NCBI GenBank assembly: GCA_046297695.1
Contig: JBKBHF010000007.1
Coordinates: 1-64,000 of the forward strand
From: Permianibacter sp046297695
Lineage (GTDB): Bacteria > Pseudomonadota > Gammaproteobacteria > Enterobacterales > Permianibacteraceae
Reading direction: 5' to 3'
DNA: 64,000 bases
Shown here: piece by piece, positions 15,812 through 25,180 of the stretch
Layout: each line of letters starts with the position of its first letter
How positions within the stretch are numbered: position 1 is the stretch's first letter
The notes under the pieces: generated by a model
Database searches by the model: none
What the model was told of the DNA's origin: nothing
The model's input: only the letters and a program-made list of their open reading frames with translations
Position numbers and translations under genes: made by a program

Positions 15812-18630
15812 GCTTGCTCATCCGAATCCATCGCCGTCAGCCGCAAAAAAGGCGCTGCCAGTAAGTTGCCGGCGGTCGGGTGATAACACCGGTTCTCGGC
15901 GTCGCCGCTGACAAATGCCTGCGCCAGTTGTTGCAGGCGTTGTTGCCAGTCCTGTCGCAGCGTTTCCAGATCACGTTCGCCGAGCAGTTTGTCCGGCTTC
16001 AGCTTCGGCAGGTTTTCTTCGCTGCTGCTGAGGCCCTTGAAATGCGGCTCGCCGGCGCGCACGCGCGCAGCGACCACGCCGGCGAGTGGCGCGTCGGTTG
16101 CCAGCGCATACAGCATCAGTTGCACGTCATGCGGGCGTTCGGCGGTCCATGGCGGTGTTTTCCAGTCGGCGCCGGTCTTGTAATCCATGACAACGGCGCT
16201 GCCGTCGCTCAGTTGATCGACCCGGTCGAGTCGCAAGGACAGTTCGAGGCCAGCGAGATCGAGTGTCGCTTTCTGTTCAATCTGCACGACCTGGAACGGT
16301 GTCTGCCGCTGCTTTTCAAATTGCAGCCATTCGTGCAGCACTTGCTCCAGCGCTTGTTGCTCCAGTTCGCGCCAGCGTGCCGGCAGCGCCTGTTGCAGTT
16401 GCTTGCCGTGTTCGGCCAGGGCGCCAGCAGCAGCGGCCTCGCAGCGTTGGCAGAGCTCGGCATCGCTCAGCTGGGCCAGTGCGGCGGAAGTCTGCAAGCC
16501 CTGCCACAGCGTGGCAAGCGCACGGTGCACCAGGTTGCCGCGTTCGCTGCTCTGGCGCGCCTGTGGTAGCGGCAAGACTTCGTTGGCATGCAGCCGGTAT
16601 TGCACGAACGCGGCCTGCGGTTGCACCGCCTGCACCGCGAGCAGTTGACTGTTGTGCCGGATCGGTTCGTCCGGGTGCAAGACCGGTCCCTGATTGTCCT
16701 GCACAGATTCCAGTGCTTGCCGAGCCAGCGTATGAAACGCGGTTTCAGCTCTCAGCAGGTGGCTCGGGACCTCCTGTTCCGGCAGCGTGCGCAGAAACGG
16801 GCTGACTCGCAGTTCGCGTTCGCCTTCGAACTGTGGACAGCTCCAGACGATCACCGGCGCGCTGGTGGTCAGCCGTTGCATCAGCTGGCTGGCAAATTGC
16901 ACTTCGCGCTGATGGCTGCTGCGCGGCAGCTTGTGCGCGCGTTGCCAGACCATCGGCAACAAGGGATTGGGTTGAATCGGCGCCGGCAACAAATCGTCGC
17001 GGGCATCGCCGACCCAGATCGCATCGGCGCTGATCGCCGCGGCTTCCAGCAGGCCGATCAATTGCACCCGGGCGGTGCCGGGCTGCTGCGGCTGGAACAC
17101 CGCCTGTCGGCAGCGCTGCTGCAAACTGCTGACTGCTTTGCCGAGCGTCACCGTGCCTTCCGGCACCCGGCAGCGAGCGAGTGCGGCGAGCGCTTGCCAG
17201 AAGGCTTCGCGGGTCTGGAATTCGACCGAGTTGAGCGCACGCGTACCGGGCCAGCCAAGCTGCTCGAGCAAGGCGCGCAGCGGTTCGGCCCAATCGCGCA
17301 GGCGGCGTTTCTGATTGCGCGTGTCACGCACCTGGCTGAGCACGATGCTCCAGCGTTCGGCAAGCAGCGCGCAGCCGCGGTGTTGCAGCAAGCGCAACAC
17401 GGTGTCGGCGCGCAGTGCGGTCATGCCCTGTTCGCGTAAATGGGCGTCGAGCCGGGCGCGGGCATCGCGCTCGTTGCTTTCGCCCACATAGGGTGACAGC
17501 AGCAGTGGACTCAGATCGGTCAGCGGCCAATCAGATTGCGGCTGGGTGATCAGACGCAGCAGCCGCAGCGCCGTGGCGACCAGTGGCCGATCCGCAAGGG
17601 CTTCGCCGAGCGACAGGTTGACCCGCGCACTGGGGCTGTCATCGAAGCGGTAACTGCATTCCGGTTCGAGCTCGTCGCGCAGCTGGCGCAGCAGGGCGGT
17701 TTTGCGCGCCGACAGTGACGGCAGCACCACCGCCAGCCGGGCGTCGGGATTGGCGCGCAATTGCTCGCGACACCAGCGGGCGATGAGCACATCTTCCTGC
17801 AATAGATCGACCGGCCGGTACAGCGTTTGATCGGCCGCCGCTTGCAGTTGATCCTGCCAGTGCCAGAGCGGCACGCCACGTTGCTGTGCGGCGACGAGTA
17901 CACGCTGCAACCAGGGTCGCCAGTCATCGAAACCGGCGAGCACGAGGTGATCTGGCATGGCCGCATCTGCGCTAACGCGACGCACTTGTTCCGCGCGCCA
18001 TTCGGCCGCCGTCAGCCAGCGCCGCGCTTCGCAATGCGCCTGCAAGGCCGCGCGCCAACTTTGCAGCCGGCGATACTCCTCGGTGGCGAGCGCGGCCGGT
18101 ATCGGCGCGTTGAATTCGCACAACAGCGCATGGGCATCGGCGGCCTTGGCGGCGAGATCGGCAGTCGACAGCAAACGCTGCGCGATCGGGTGCGAGTCGG
18201 CGTCATCCTGTTCGATGATCTGCTGCCACAGCGGCAACTCTTCGTTGTCATCCAGCACCGCGTCGGGCAGCGCTTCAACCGGCCAGGCGCCGGCGTGGAT
18301 CAATGCGTCGCTGGCGTCATCGAGCCAGTGCTCGAAAGTCTGGATGGCCGGCGTCGGCCAGACCTCGGCACCGCGGCTGCGCTGCCAGTCGCCATAGGCC
18401 TGGCTCAGCGTCAGCACCAGTCGCCGGTTGGCGGCCAGCACGCGCACCGCCGCGCCGCTGGCGAGCAGTTCGAACAAGGCGGTCGAGGTGAGCGGCGCCA
18501 GCTTCAGGTCGCAGGCTTGTATGGCGGCCAAGGCGCTGGCTTGCGGGTCGGCAGGACGCGAATCATCGGCGGGCAACATGGTGGCTCGGCAGTCGGTCGG
18601 GGACGATGGCATCATAAGGACCGTCATCAT
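15808..18630 (-). CDS. AddB-like probable DNA repair protein with PD-(D/E)xK nuclease domain
   Basis: A 940-residue protein matching the TIGR03623-type probable DNA repair proteins that accompany AddA-like helicases. No Walker A motif is visible, as expected for a degenerate helicase-like scaffold. The C-terminal nuclease core contains SLRLDRVDQLSDG followed by AVVMDYKTG. The iron-sulfur Cys set of Bacillus AddB is not evident. Several Met codons cluster at the start (positions 1, 2, 6, 7), so the exact start is uncertain. It is the first gene of the operon with the GIY-YIG, AddA-like and exonuclease genes downstream. Expected role: double-strand end resection together with the AddA-like partner. 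Confidence 0.83.
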   Translation of the reverse strand: MMTVLMMPSSPTDCRATMLPADDSRPADPQASALAAIQACDLKLAPLTSTALFELLASGAAVRVLAANRRLVLTLSQAYGDWQRSRGAEVWPTPAIQTFEHWLDDASDALIHAGAWPVEALPDAVLDDNEELPLWQQIIEQDDADSHPIAQRLLSTADLAAKAADAHALLCEFNAPIPAALATEEYRRLQSWRAALQAHCEARRWLTAAEWRAEQVRRVSADAAMPDHLVLAGFDDWRPWLQRVLVAAQQRGVPLWHWQDQLQAAADQTLYRPVDLLQEDVLIARWCREQLRANPDARLAVVLPSLSARKTALLRQLRDELEPECSYRFDDSPSARVNLSLGEALADRPLVATALRLLRLITQPQSDWPLTDLSPLLLSPYVGESNERDARARLDAHLREQGMTALRADTVLRLLQHRGCALLAERWSIVLSQVRDTRNQKRRLRDWAEPLRALLEQLGWPGTRALNSVEFQTREAFWQALAALARCRVPEGTVTLGKAVSSLQQRCRQAVFQPQQPGTARVQLIGLLEAAAISADAIWVGDARDDLLPAPIQPNPLLPMVWQRAHKLPRSSHQREVQFASQLMQRLTTSAPVIVWSCPQFEGERELRVSPFLRTLPEQEVPSHLLRAETAFHTLARQALESVQDNQGPVLHPDEPIRHNSQLLAVQAVQPQAAFVQYRLHANEVLPLPQARQSSERGNLVHRALATLWQGLQTSAALAQLSDAELCQRCEAAAAGALAEHGKQLQQALPARWRELEQQALEQVLHEWLQFEKQRQTPFQVVQIEQKATLDLAGLELSLRLDRVDQLSDGSAVVMDYKTGADWKTPPWTAERPHDVQLMLYALATDAPLAGVVAARVRAGEPHFKGLSSSEENLPKLKPDKLLGERDLETLRQDWQQRLQQLAQAFVSGDAENRCYHPTAGNLLAAPFLRLTAMDSDEQA

Positions 18631-18690
18631 AACCGGCTCCGGGCGCAGCGCATGCGCTGAAGCTGTGGCCGCCTCTGTATGAGAGTCCCG

Positions 18691-19536
18691 ATGTTCGATT
18701 TCCTGCGCCGGCTGTCGCCGCGCCAGTTCAAACTACAGCGCCATGCGCTGGCCGATGCCGATTGGCGGCAAGCCTGCGCGCACCTGCCCTTGCTGGCGGC
18801 GCTGCCGGATGCCGAGCAGCTGGCCTTGCGCGAACAGGCCACGCTGTTTCTTGCCGACAAGGCAGTGGTGCCGGCCGATGGTTTTGCGCTCAGCGCGGCG
18901 CAGCAAATCGAGATCGCGATCTGGGCCTGCCTGCCGGTGCTGAAGCTCGGGCTCGCCGCGTACGACAGCTTTCACGCCGTCATCGTCTACCCGGATGAAT
19001 TTCTGGCACCGCGCGAGGAAATGGACGAAGCCGGTGTGGTCCACATCGGCCATGAACAAGTTGCCGGCGAAAGCTGGGACGCCGGCCCGATCCTGCTGTC
19101 CTGGGCCGATGTCGAAGCCGCGCGCGTTCCCGACGGCTACAACGTCGTCATCCACGAATGCACGCACAAACTCGATCTGACCGACGGCGAAATGAACGGC
19201 GTGCCGGCACTCCTGGCGCGCGGCATCGCACCGAGTGAATGGCAGCAGATCATGCGCGATGCCTGGCAAACCGTCGGTCAGGAAGAAAAACTGCTCGGCT
19301 ACACCTCGGTCGATGATTACGCGCTCGAGTCACCGGCCGAATTCTTCGCCGTGCTGAGTGAACATTTCTTCACCGCCCCCGCCGAACTGCAGGCCGATCT
19401 GCCGCAGGCCTTTGCCCTGCTGGAACGCTACTACGGCCAGCAACCGCTCGCCTGGAACTGGGCACCGATCGACGCCGCCTATCCGAAGCACGAACCGGAC
19501 GAGGCCGGCTACCGCCGCATCGGTGCGGAGCACTGA
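18691..19536 (+). CDS. mtfA: M90 family metallopeptidase, MtfA-like
   Basis: A 281-residue zinc peptidase of the MtfA family, which in Escherichia coli binds the glucose regulator Mlc and has aminopeptidase activity. The zinc motif is visible in VVIHECTHKLDLTDG (HExxH), and the third ligand region is ESPAEFFAVLSEHFF. The N-terminal LPLLAALPDAEQLALREQA and AYDSFHAVIVYPDEF are typical. No signal peptide, so cytoplasmic. Two in-frame ATGs open the gene 12 bases apart; the second gives the usual MFDFLRR start. A thioredoxin-fold gene begins one base after its stop. Confidence 0.87.
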   Translation: MFDFLRRLSPRQFKLQRHALADADWRQACAHLPLLAALPDAEQLALREQATLFLADKAVVPADGFALSAAQQIEIAIWACLPVLKLGLAAYDSFHAVIVYPDEFLAPREEMDEAGVVHIGHEQVAGESWDAGPILLSWADVEAARVPDGYNVVIHECTHKLDLTDGEMNGVPALLARGIAPSEWQQIMRDAWQTVGQEEKLLGYTSVDDYALESPAEFFAVLSEHFFTAPAELQADLPQAFALLERYYGQQPLAWNWAPIDAAYPKHEPDEAGYRRIGAEH

Positions 19537-19537
19537 C

Positions 19538-19879
19538 ATGCCCAGCCGCATTGCCGATGTCAGCGCGGCCGACTTTGCCGAGCGGGTGATCGCCGCGTCG
19601 TATCAGCAACCGGTGTTGGTCGAATATTGGGCGCCATGGTGTGGTCCGTGCCGTTTGCTGTTTCCGCTGCTGGAAAAAATCGCCCAGGAATTCGCCGGCC
19701 GTTTGCTGGTGCTGAAACTGGATGTCGAAGCGGCGCCCGAAATCGCCGAGCGCCACGCCGTGCGCGGCGTGCCGCAATTGCAGTTGTTCAGGAATGGCTG
19801 GGTGGTGGCAGAAAAGAGCGGCTTGATGCCGGAGGCGAATTTGCGGGAGCTGTTGCTGCAACAACTGTCAAGGGTTTGA
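19538..19879 (+). CDS. thioredoxin family protein
   Basis: A 113-residue thioredoxin with the active site APWCGPCRLLFPLLEKIA and the cis-Pro region VRGVPQLQLF. No signal peptide is present, so it should act in the cytoplasm. It is distinct from the trxA-like gene at 39208-39534 and lacks the usual Gly-rich C-terminal part. The stop of the mtfA-like gene ends one base before its ATG, so the two are co-translated. Confidence 0.88.
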   Translation: MPSRIADVSAADFAERVIAASYQQPVLVEYWAPWCGPCRLLFPLLEKIAQEFAGRLLVLKLDVEAAPEIAERHAVRGVPQLQLFRNGWVVAEKSGLMPEANLRELLLQQLSRV

Positions 19880-19884
19880 GTATG

Positions 19885-20190
19885 TAGAGGCGAGCTTGCT
19901 CGCAGCGCGCAAAGCGCGCTTGGCCGCCCGTCTGACGAGCCGAGCAGCGGAGCGCAGTTCGGGTTAACAGCCCGCAGCGCGAGCGGAGGGGCGAGGCATG
20001 GATGCCGAAGCCTTTTCTGACTGTGCACGGATGCACTGTCAGAAAAGCCCCGGACGGAGTGAGCAGCACAGGGAACCGCGCGATGTTTGCGCGGCGAGGA
20101 AGCCAGGGCATGTTTCTTTGGGAACTTTCTTTGCGCCAAAGAAAGTTCCTCGCCCGCCGGTGCGAGAACCGGCAATGGTGGAAGCCGAGA
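19885..20190. repeat. composite intergenic element with strong hairpins
   Basis: This gene-free stretch holds no convincing frame. It contains GGCGAGCTTGCTCGC-type repeats, GCGCGCAAAGCGCGC, a long hairpin at 20012-20047 (CTTTTCTGAC...GTCAGAAAAG) and a perfect 13-bp hairpin with a 3-base loop at 20121-20149 (GGAACTTTCTTTG...CAAAGAAAGTTCC). Comparable blocks ending in a TTTCTTTGG...CCAAAGAAA hairpin are familiar dispersed elements in proteobacterial genomes. Origin and function unknown. Confidence 0.55.
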
Positions 20191-20247
20191 CACACCTATA
20201 CATGATTGCGGTGCTAGCTATAAGACTATCCAAAACAGGTAGAAGCA

Positions 20248-20595
20248 ATGATGAGCGTCGCGCGCAAACTCGCAAAAGCAGGATTTCCGGTGCTTGCACT
20301 GGTAATGATGCTGCTTGCAGTAACGATAGGATGGGAGGCGCTTAATATCGGGCTGCTAGCCAGTCAGGCTGACGTGGATGCCTACCACTTTGGCAGTGAA
20401 GCAATGGTGGGCCACGGTGGCTGGCGCTATGAGAGCAAAATAGCCTATGTCGCATCGGCTGTAGTGGAATCGCTTCTGTTGCTGGTTTCGGTCGTGCTGC
20501 TCGTATGGGCGGCATGGCGATATAGCATGAAGACCGCTCTTGCGGCGATTGCCGCATTAGCAACTGCAATTTTGATACTGATTCTTCCGTTATGA
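20248..20595 (+). CDS. small membrane protein of unknown function
   Basis: A 115-residue protein with three predicted membrane segments: roughly residues 12-36 (FPVLALVMMLLAVTIGW), 67-90 (ASAVVESLLLLVSVVLLVWA) and 96-114 (ALAAIAALATAILILILPL), with a soluble loop between the first two. I recognise no family. It is preceded by the repeat-rich element ending near 20190 and followed by a hairpin. Slightly lower GC than its neighbours suggests it may be an accessory gene. Confidence 0.6.
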   Translation: MMSVARKLAKAGFPVLALVMMLLAVTIGWEALNIGLLASQADVDAYHFGSEAMVGHGGWRYESKIAYVASAVVESLLLLVSVVLLVWAAWRYSMKTALAAIAALATAILILILPL

Positions 20596-20600
20596 GCAAA

Positions 20601-20629
20601 ACGCCAGCCTGATGTGTACAGGCTGGCGT
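20601..20629. terminator. probable convergent terminator hairpin
   Basis: ACGCCAGCCT and AGGCTGGCGT form a perfect 10-bp stem around a 9-base loop between two convergent genes. There is no long T tract, so it is a weak intrinsic terminator at best. Confidence 0.55.
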
Positions 20630-20639
20630 CAAACAATAC

Positions 20640-21365
20640 TTACTTCTTCATCATCGTAAACACCACATACGCTTCCGCCCGCAACTCGACATGATCCGGC
20701 AGTGTTGGCGCGCTTTCGCCGGCTTTGTCCATGCGCATCGCCATGGTGCGGATGCCGCCGCCACCGTCGCCGATCGGTGAATCGGAGATGGTGTGGACGC
20801 CGGTCACGACTTGATCGAGCGCGCCGGCGAGGCGTTCGGCTTCGAGTTTGGCGTTCTTCAGGGCGGTGATGCGCAGCGCCGCTTCTTTCTCTTCGCGCTT
20901 GTCGACGTTGACGCTGATGCCGCCGACATCCTGCACGCCGGCCTGGACCAGTGCTTCGCTCCAGGCGTTGAACTTGTCCATGTTACGCAGCTTGACGCTG
21001 AACTGGCGCGAAACCTGGGTGCCGCGGTGGACGCGTTTGCCGTTGTCGTAGTCATACATCGGGTTGACGGTGAAGCCGGTCGCCTGAAAATCCTCTTTGG
21101 CAATGCCAATCTTCTTGGCCGCTGCCCAGACCTTTTCGGTGATCTCATCGACGGCTTTCTTGGTGGCCGGGACATCGGCGCCATCGCGGGCGACCATGAA
21201 GCTGGTTTCGACAAAGTCGGGTTTCAGTTTTTCGACCGCTTCACCGGTGACGTACAGGTGCGGGCCTTGCGGGAAACGATCAGCCATGGCAGCTCCGGAA
21301 AACGCGAGTGAGGTAAACAGTGTAGCCGCCAGACCGAGTGCGGCGGGGGATAACCATTTTTGCAT
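20640..21365 (-). CDS. SIMPL (DUF541) domain periplasmic protein
   Basis: A 241-residue protein. A signal peptide (MQKWLSPAALGLAATLFTSL..., cut near AMA before DRF) is followed by a SIMPL/DUF541 domain beginning LYVTGEAVEKLKPDFVETSF, with the typical central MYDYDNGKR and the late GGISVNVDKREEKEAALRITALKNAKLEAERLA helix. Family members (for example YggE) are periplasmic and are linked to oxidative stress or envelope functions without a defined activity. The ATG of MQKW is chosen because the signal peptide begins there. Confidence 0.85.
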   Translation of the reverse strand: MQKWLSPAALGLAATLFTSLAFSGAAMADRFPQGPHLYVTGEAVEKLKPDFVETSFMVARDGADVPATKKAVDEITEKVWAAAKKIGIAKEDFQATGFTVNPMYDYDNGKRVHRGTQVSRQFSVKLRNMDKFNAWSEALVQAGVQDVGGISVNVDKREEKEAALRITALKNAKLEAERLAGALDQVVTGVHTISDSPIGDGGGGIRTMAMRMDKAGESAPTLPDHVELRAEAYVVFTMMKK

Positions 21366-21465
21366 TTGTTCACTCCTTTGTATTTGATCCCTATCCCTAA
21401 TATCGAGAGGGCTGGAAAAGCTGTTTTTGGACGCCACTACTGGTGCCGAAGACACTATCCCGGTC

Positions 21466-21547
21466 GTCATACCGGCGAAAGCCGGTATCCATTTCCCTCA
21501 GGATCGCTGTGCAGCAGAAAATGGACCCCGGCTTTCGCCGGGGTGAC
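21466..21547. repeat. second pair of inverted REP-like repeats
   Basis: GTCATACCGGCGAAAGCCGGTATCC and, 32 bases on, GGACCCCGGCTTTCGCCGGGGTGAC. It is the same repeat type as at 15398-15459, with the A/T and C/G arm variants in swapped order. It lies between the SIMPL gene and the SulP transporter gene. Confidence 0.85.
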
Positions 21548-21559
21548 ACGAAGCAACAT

Positions 21560-23353
21560 TCATTTCAAATCGCCAGTGCGGTCTTGGCTCACCGCCGGAA
21601 GCTCCAGACTCGCAACTGCCGCATGAACATCGGCTGAATGCCGGGCCCAGCTGTATTGACCGAGCACGCCGGCTTTGACCAGTTTGGCTTGCAGGCGTTC
21701 ATTCAGCGCTACCAAACGGACGGCGATCTGTTTCTGCTGCATGTCGGTGATCAATGATTCAAGCGCGACGATGCCGGTCAGGTCCATCACCGGGACATCG
21801 CGCATGTCGAGAATCACCGCTTTCATCGCCGGGTCGACCCGCCACAGCGCGTGCATCGCGCGGTCGGCGGCACCGAAGAACAGCGGACCGTTGATATCGT
21901 AGACGGCGACGTGGGCCGGCAGCGGTTCCTTGCTGTGGGCGTGAAAATGCGGTACGAGCGCGGTGTCGGACAGCTCGCTCATCCGCTTGATGAACAGCAC
22001 CGCCGACAGCAGCAGCCCGATTTCAACGGCAATGACCATGTCGAACAGCACGGTCAGCAGCAGGCAGATCAACAGCACCATGGCATCGGCGCGCGGACTG
22101 AATTTCAGCACCTTGATCACGCGATGGGCATCGGACATGTTCCAGGCGACGATGATCAGCATGGCCGCCAGCGTCGCCATCGGAATGTGTTGCAGCAGCG
22201 GGCCGAGCGCAAGCAAGGCAACGAGCACAACCAGGCCGTGAATGACGGCGGCAATCGGCGAGCTGGCGCCGGAGCGGACATTGGCAGCGGTGCGAGCGAT
22301 GGCGGCGGTAGCCGTGATGCCACCGAATAGCGGCGCAATGACATTGCCAAGACCCTGACCGACCAGCTCAGCATTCGGATCATGCCGGTAGCCGGACAGG
22401 CCATCGGCAACGACCGCGCACAGCAGCGACTCGATCGCACCGAGCATCGCGATGGCAAAGGCAGGCCCAATCAAGCTGCGCAGCGTGTCGAGCGACAACG
22501 TAAACGTCGGTTCACTGGTGAGTTGCCAGGGCCAGGCAAAACTCGGCAGCGTGTTTGGAATGCCTTGCTGCAGCGCGCCGCTGGCGTCGGTGTAACTGAA
22601 CCGGGAACCGATGGTGGCGAGATCAAAATCGCTGACCGTTGCCCGCAGCAGCACGGCCAGCAACGTCCCCAGTATCAGTGCCGCAAGATGCCCGGGAATC
22701 GGCAGCTTCAGTTTTGGCCAGCTGATCAAAACCGCCAGACTGAAACCGCCGATCAGCATGTCCGGCCAACGGGCATAACCGAGATGCCAGAGCGTTTGCA
22801 GCACGGCCGGAACGAAGTGGGCATCGCGCAGCACAATGTCGATGCCGAGCAGATCTTTCAGCTGCAAACCGGCGATGACAATGGCAATGCCGGCGGTGAA
22901 ACCGGTCAGCACCGGATACGGAATGAACTGCACCAGTTTGCCGAGGCCGGTGACGCCCATGGCAATCAGAATGAGTCCGGCCAGCATCGTTGCCAGCAGC
23001 AAGCCGGGCAGGCCGAGTTGCTGAGTAATGGGCAGCAGAATGACCACGAACGCCGCTGTCGGGCCGGAGATATTGACCCGCGAGCCGCCGCAAAGCGCAA
23101 TGACGATGCCGGCGATGATGGCGGTGTAGAGGCCGTATTGCGGCGCGACGCCGGAGGCGATGGCGAGTGCCATGGCCAGCGGGATCGCGATCAGGCCGAT
23201 GGTCAGGCCGGCGAGCGCATCCTTGCTGAATCGGCGGCCGTCATAACCGCGCAGCGATTCGCGCAGGGCGGTGGCAATGGGCAGGGTCGGCAAGCGGGCA
23301 GCTCCGTGCGCGGTGCATGCAATCAGTACAAGACAGCCGGGCAGAATTTGCAA
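21560..23353 (-). CDS. SulP family inorganic anion transporter
   Basis: About 597 residues. The SulP membrane domain starts at DALAGLTIGLIAIPLAMALA, continues with YGLYTAIIAGIVIALCGGSRVNISGPTAAF and about a dozen hydrophobic segments, and ends in a C-terminal STAS domain (VAVYDINGPLFFGAADRA, then AVILDMRDVPVMDLTGI). It imports sulfate, bicarbonate or a similar anion across the inner membrane; the substrate is not readable. The given start is TTG; another TTG 20 codons on (before PTLPIATALRESL) is an alternative, since no ATG lies near the family start. Confidence 0.88.
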   Translation of the reverse strand: MQILPGCLVLIACTAHGAARLPTLPIATALRESLRGYDGRRFSKDALAGLTIGLIAIPLAMALAIASGVAPQYGLYTAIIAGIVIALCGGSRVNISGPTAAFVVILLPITQQLGLPGLLLATMLAGLILIAMGVTGLGKLVQFIPYPVLTGFTAGIAIVIAGLQLKDLLGIDIVLRDAHFVPAVLQTLWHLGYARWPDMLIGGFSLAVLISWPKLKLPIPGHLAALILGTLLAVLLRATVSDFDLATIGSRFSYTDASGALQQGIPNTLPSFAWPWQLTSEPTFTLSLDTLRSLIGPAFAIAMLGAIESLLCAVVADGLSGYRHDPNAELVGQGLGNVIAPLFGGITATAAIARTAANVRSGASSPIAAVIHGLVVLVALLALGPLLQHIPMATLAAMLIIVAWNMSDAHRVIKVLKFSPRADAMVLLICLLLTVLFDMVIAVEIGLLLSAVLFIKRMSELSDTALVPHFHAHSKEPLPAHVAVYDINGPLFFGAADRAMHALWRVDPAMKAVILDMRDVPVMDLTGIVALESLITDMQQKQIAVRLVALNERLQAKLVKAGVLGQYSWARHSADVHAAVASLELPAVSQDRTGDLK

Positions 23354-23424
23354 TGAGGCGATGGCTGACCGGACCTGCGACCTTGATCGCAGGCGCTGAG
23401 TTCGCGCAAGCTTTCGAAGCCGAA

Positions 23425-24021
23425 TCAGCTTGGTTCGGCTTCGGCTGCTTCGGTCCGGGCCAGCGCGTAGCGCACCTGGCCGGCTTCTTTCTCGCGATAC
23501 CAGCTCCAGCCGGCCGGCAGGCTCGGCGCGCCGGCTTCGCGCTCATTCTCGACATACACCCAGCCACCGGGCCGGATCAGCTGCCGTTCGGCAAGCAGCG
23601 CCAGCACCTTGTCGAGCCAATCGCCATGAAATGGCGGGTCGAGGAAGATCACATCGAACGGCTGGCTTTCCTGTTTCAGAAACGCCAGCGCATCGCCGCG
23701 CACCAGTTTCAGTTCACTGGCGGCGAGCTTGCCGATGTTGGCCTGCAGCGCCGCGGCAACGGCCGGGTTGGCTTCGACCAGCAGTACCTCGCGGGCGCCG
23801 CGCGAGGCGGCTTCAAAACCGAGTGCGCCGGAGCCGGCGAACAGATCCAGGCAGCGGGCGCCCGGCAGTTCGGTCTGCAGCCAGCTGAACAGCGTCTCGC
23901 GCAAGCGGTCGCCGGTCGGGCGCAGGCCGGGCGCAGCCGGAAACGTCAGCTTACGACCGCGGTAACGGCCGGCAATGATGCGGACTTCGCCGGCACCGGT
24001 GACGACTTTGCTTTTGCTCAT
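23425..24021 (-). CDS. rsmD: 16S rRNA (guanine966-N2)-methyltransferase RsmD
   Basis: A 198-residue methyltransferase that makes m2G966 in 16S rRNA. Visible are VRIIAGRYRGRKLTFP, RPTGDRLRETLFSWL, the SAM motif LDLFAGSGALGFEAASRGA and the catalytic loop FLDPPFHGD. The ATG of MSKSKVV is chosen. It is divergent from ftsY across a short intergenic region, the usual rsmD/ftsY arrangement of gammaproteobacteria. Confidence 0.95.
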   Translation of the reverse strand: MSKSKVVTGAGEVRIIAGRYRGRKLTFPAAPGLRPTGDRLRETLFSWLQTELPGARCLDLFAGSGALGFEAASRGAREVLLVEANPAVAAALQANIGKLAASELKLVRGDALAFLKQESQPFDVIFLDPPFHGDWLDKVLALLAERQLIRPGGWVYVENEREAGAPSLPAGWSWYREKEAGQVRYALARTEAAEAEPS

Positions 24022-24134
24022 GCGGGTTTTGCCAATGCGTCGGGCGGCAGGAAGGGGGTCGGGAGCGGGGCAGGATGGTAGCATAGCGGGCCATTGAGGC
24101 CGGCTGCCGCTGGCCGGGTTGGATTGTGAACGCG

Positions 24135-25154
24135 ATGTCGGAAAAGAAAGGTTGGTTTGGCTGGCTCAAACGGGACGGCGCTGCGGCGGCGGCCGAGCCG
24201 GAACGCACGGACGAGCAGAAAAGTTTCTTCGGTCGGCTGAAGGACGGCCTCAAGCGTACCCGCGCCGGCCTCGGCGAAGGCCTCGCGACGCTGTTCATGG
24301 GCCGAAAACAGATCGACGACGAGCTGTTCGAAGAACTGGAAACCCAGCTGCTGCTGGCCGATGTCGGCGTTGCGACCACGCAGCGGATCATGAAAGACGT
24401 GACCGCGAAAGCGGCGCGCAAGGAACTCGCCGATACCGATGCGCTCTACCAGTACCTGACGCAGGAACTGGCCGCGCTGCTGGCGCAGGTCGATGCGCCA
24501 CTGCACATCGACGCCAGCAAAAAGCCCTTTGTGATTCTGGTGGTCGGCGTCAACGGCGTCGGCAAGACCACCACCATCGGCAAACTGGCGCGGTTTTATC
24601 AGTCGCAAGGCATGAGGGTGATGCTCGCCGCCGGCGATACCTTCCGCGCCGCCGCGGTCGAGCAGCTGCAGGTCTGGGGTGAACGCAATAACGTGCCGGT
24701 GGTTGCACAGGCCACGGGTTCGGATTCGGCTTCGGTGCTGTTCGATGCGCTGCAATCGGCCAAAGCCAAGCAAATGGATGTGCTGATCTGCGATACCGCC
24801 GGCCGGCTGCACACCAAGAGCAATTTGATGGACGAACTGGCCAAGGTCGTCCGCGTGCTGAAACGGCTCGACCCGGATGCACCACACGAAACCCTGCTGG
24901 TGCTCGACGCCGCCACCGGCCAGAACGCGCTCAGCCAGGCCGAACAATTCCACAAGGCGACCGCGCTGACTGGTTTGGCGTTGACCAAGCTCGACGGCAC
25001 CGCCAAAGGCGGCGTCATTTTCGCGCTGGCAGAAAAAATGAAATTGCCGATTCGTTTTATTGGCGTTGGCGAAGGCATCGATGATCTGCGTCCGTTCAAC
25101 GCGCCGGATTTTATTCAGGCCTTGTTTGAGCGGGATGAGAAAGATTGGCAGTAA
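24135..25154 (+). CDS. ftsY: signal recognition particle receptor FtsY
   Basis: A 339-residue SRP GTPase. A short charged N-terminal region (residues 1-45) is followed by the N domain and the G domain: GVNGVGKTTTIGKLA (P-loop), GDTFRAAAVEQLQ, CDTAGRLHTKSNLMDEL, and TKLDGTAKGGVIF (specificity and closing loop). FtsY docks ribosome-SRP complexes at the inner membrane. A GTG nine bases upstream is an alternative start. First gene of the ftsYEX run. Confidence 0.97.
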   Translation: MSEKKGWFGWLKRDGAAAAAEPERTDEQKSFFGRLKDGLKRTRAGLGEGLATLFMGRKQIDDELFEELETQLLLADVGVATTQRIMKDVTAKAARKELADTDALYQYLTQELAALLAQVDAPLHIDASKKPFVILVVGVNGVGKTTTIGKLARFYQSQGMRVMLAAGDTFRAAAVEQLQVWGERNNVPVVAQATGSDSASVLFDALQSAKAKQMDVLICDTAGRLHTKSNLMDELAKVVRVLKRLDPDAPHETLLVLDAATGQNALSQAEQFHKATALTGLALTKLDGTAKGGVIFALAEKMKLPIRFIGVGEGIDDLRPFNAPDFIQALFERDEKDWQ

Positions 25155-25180
25155 TCCGCTGCTAACTAATCGAGACTGAC

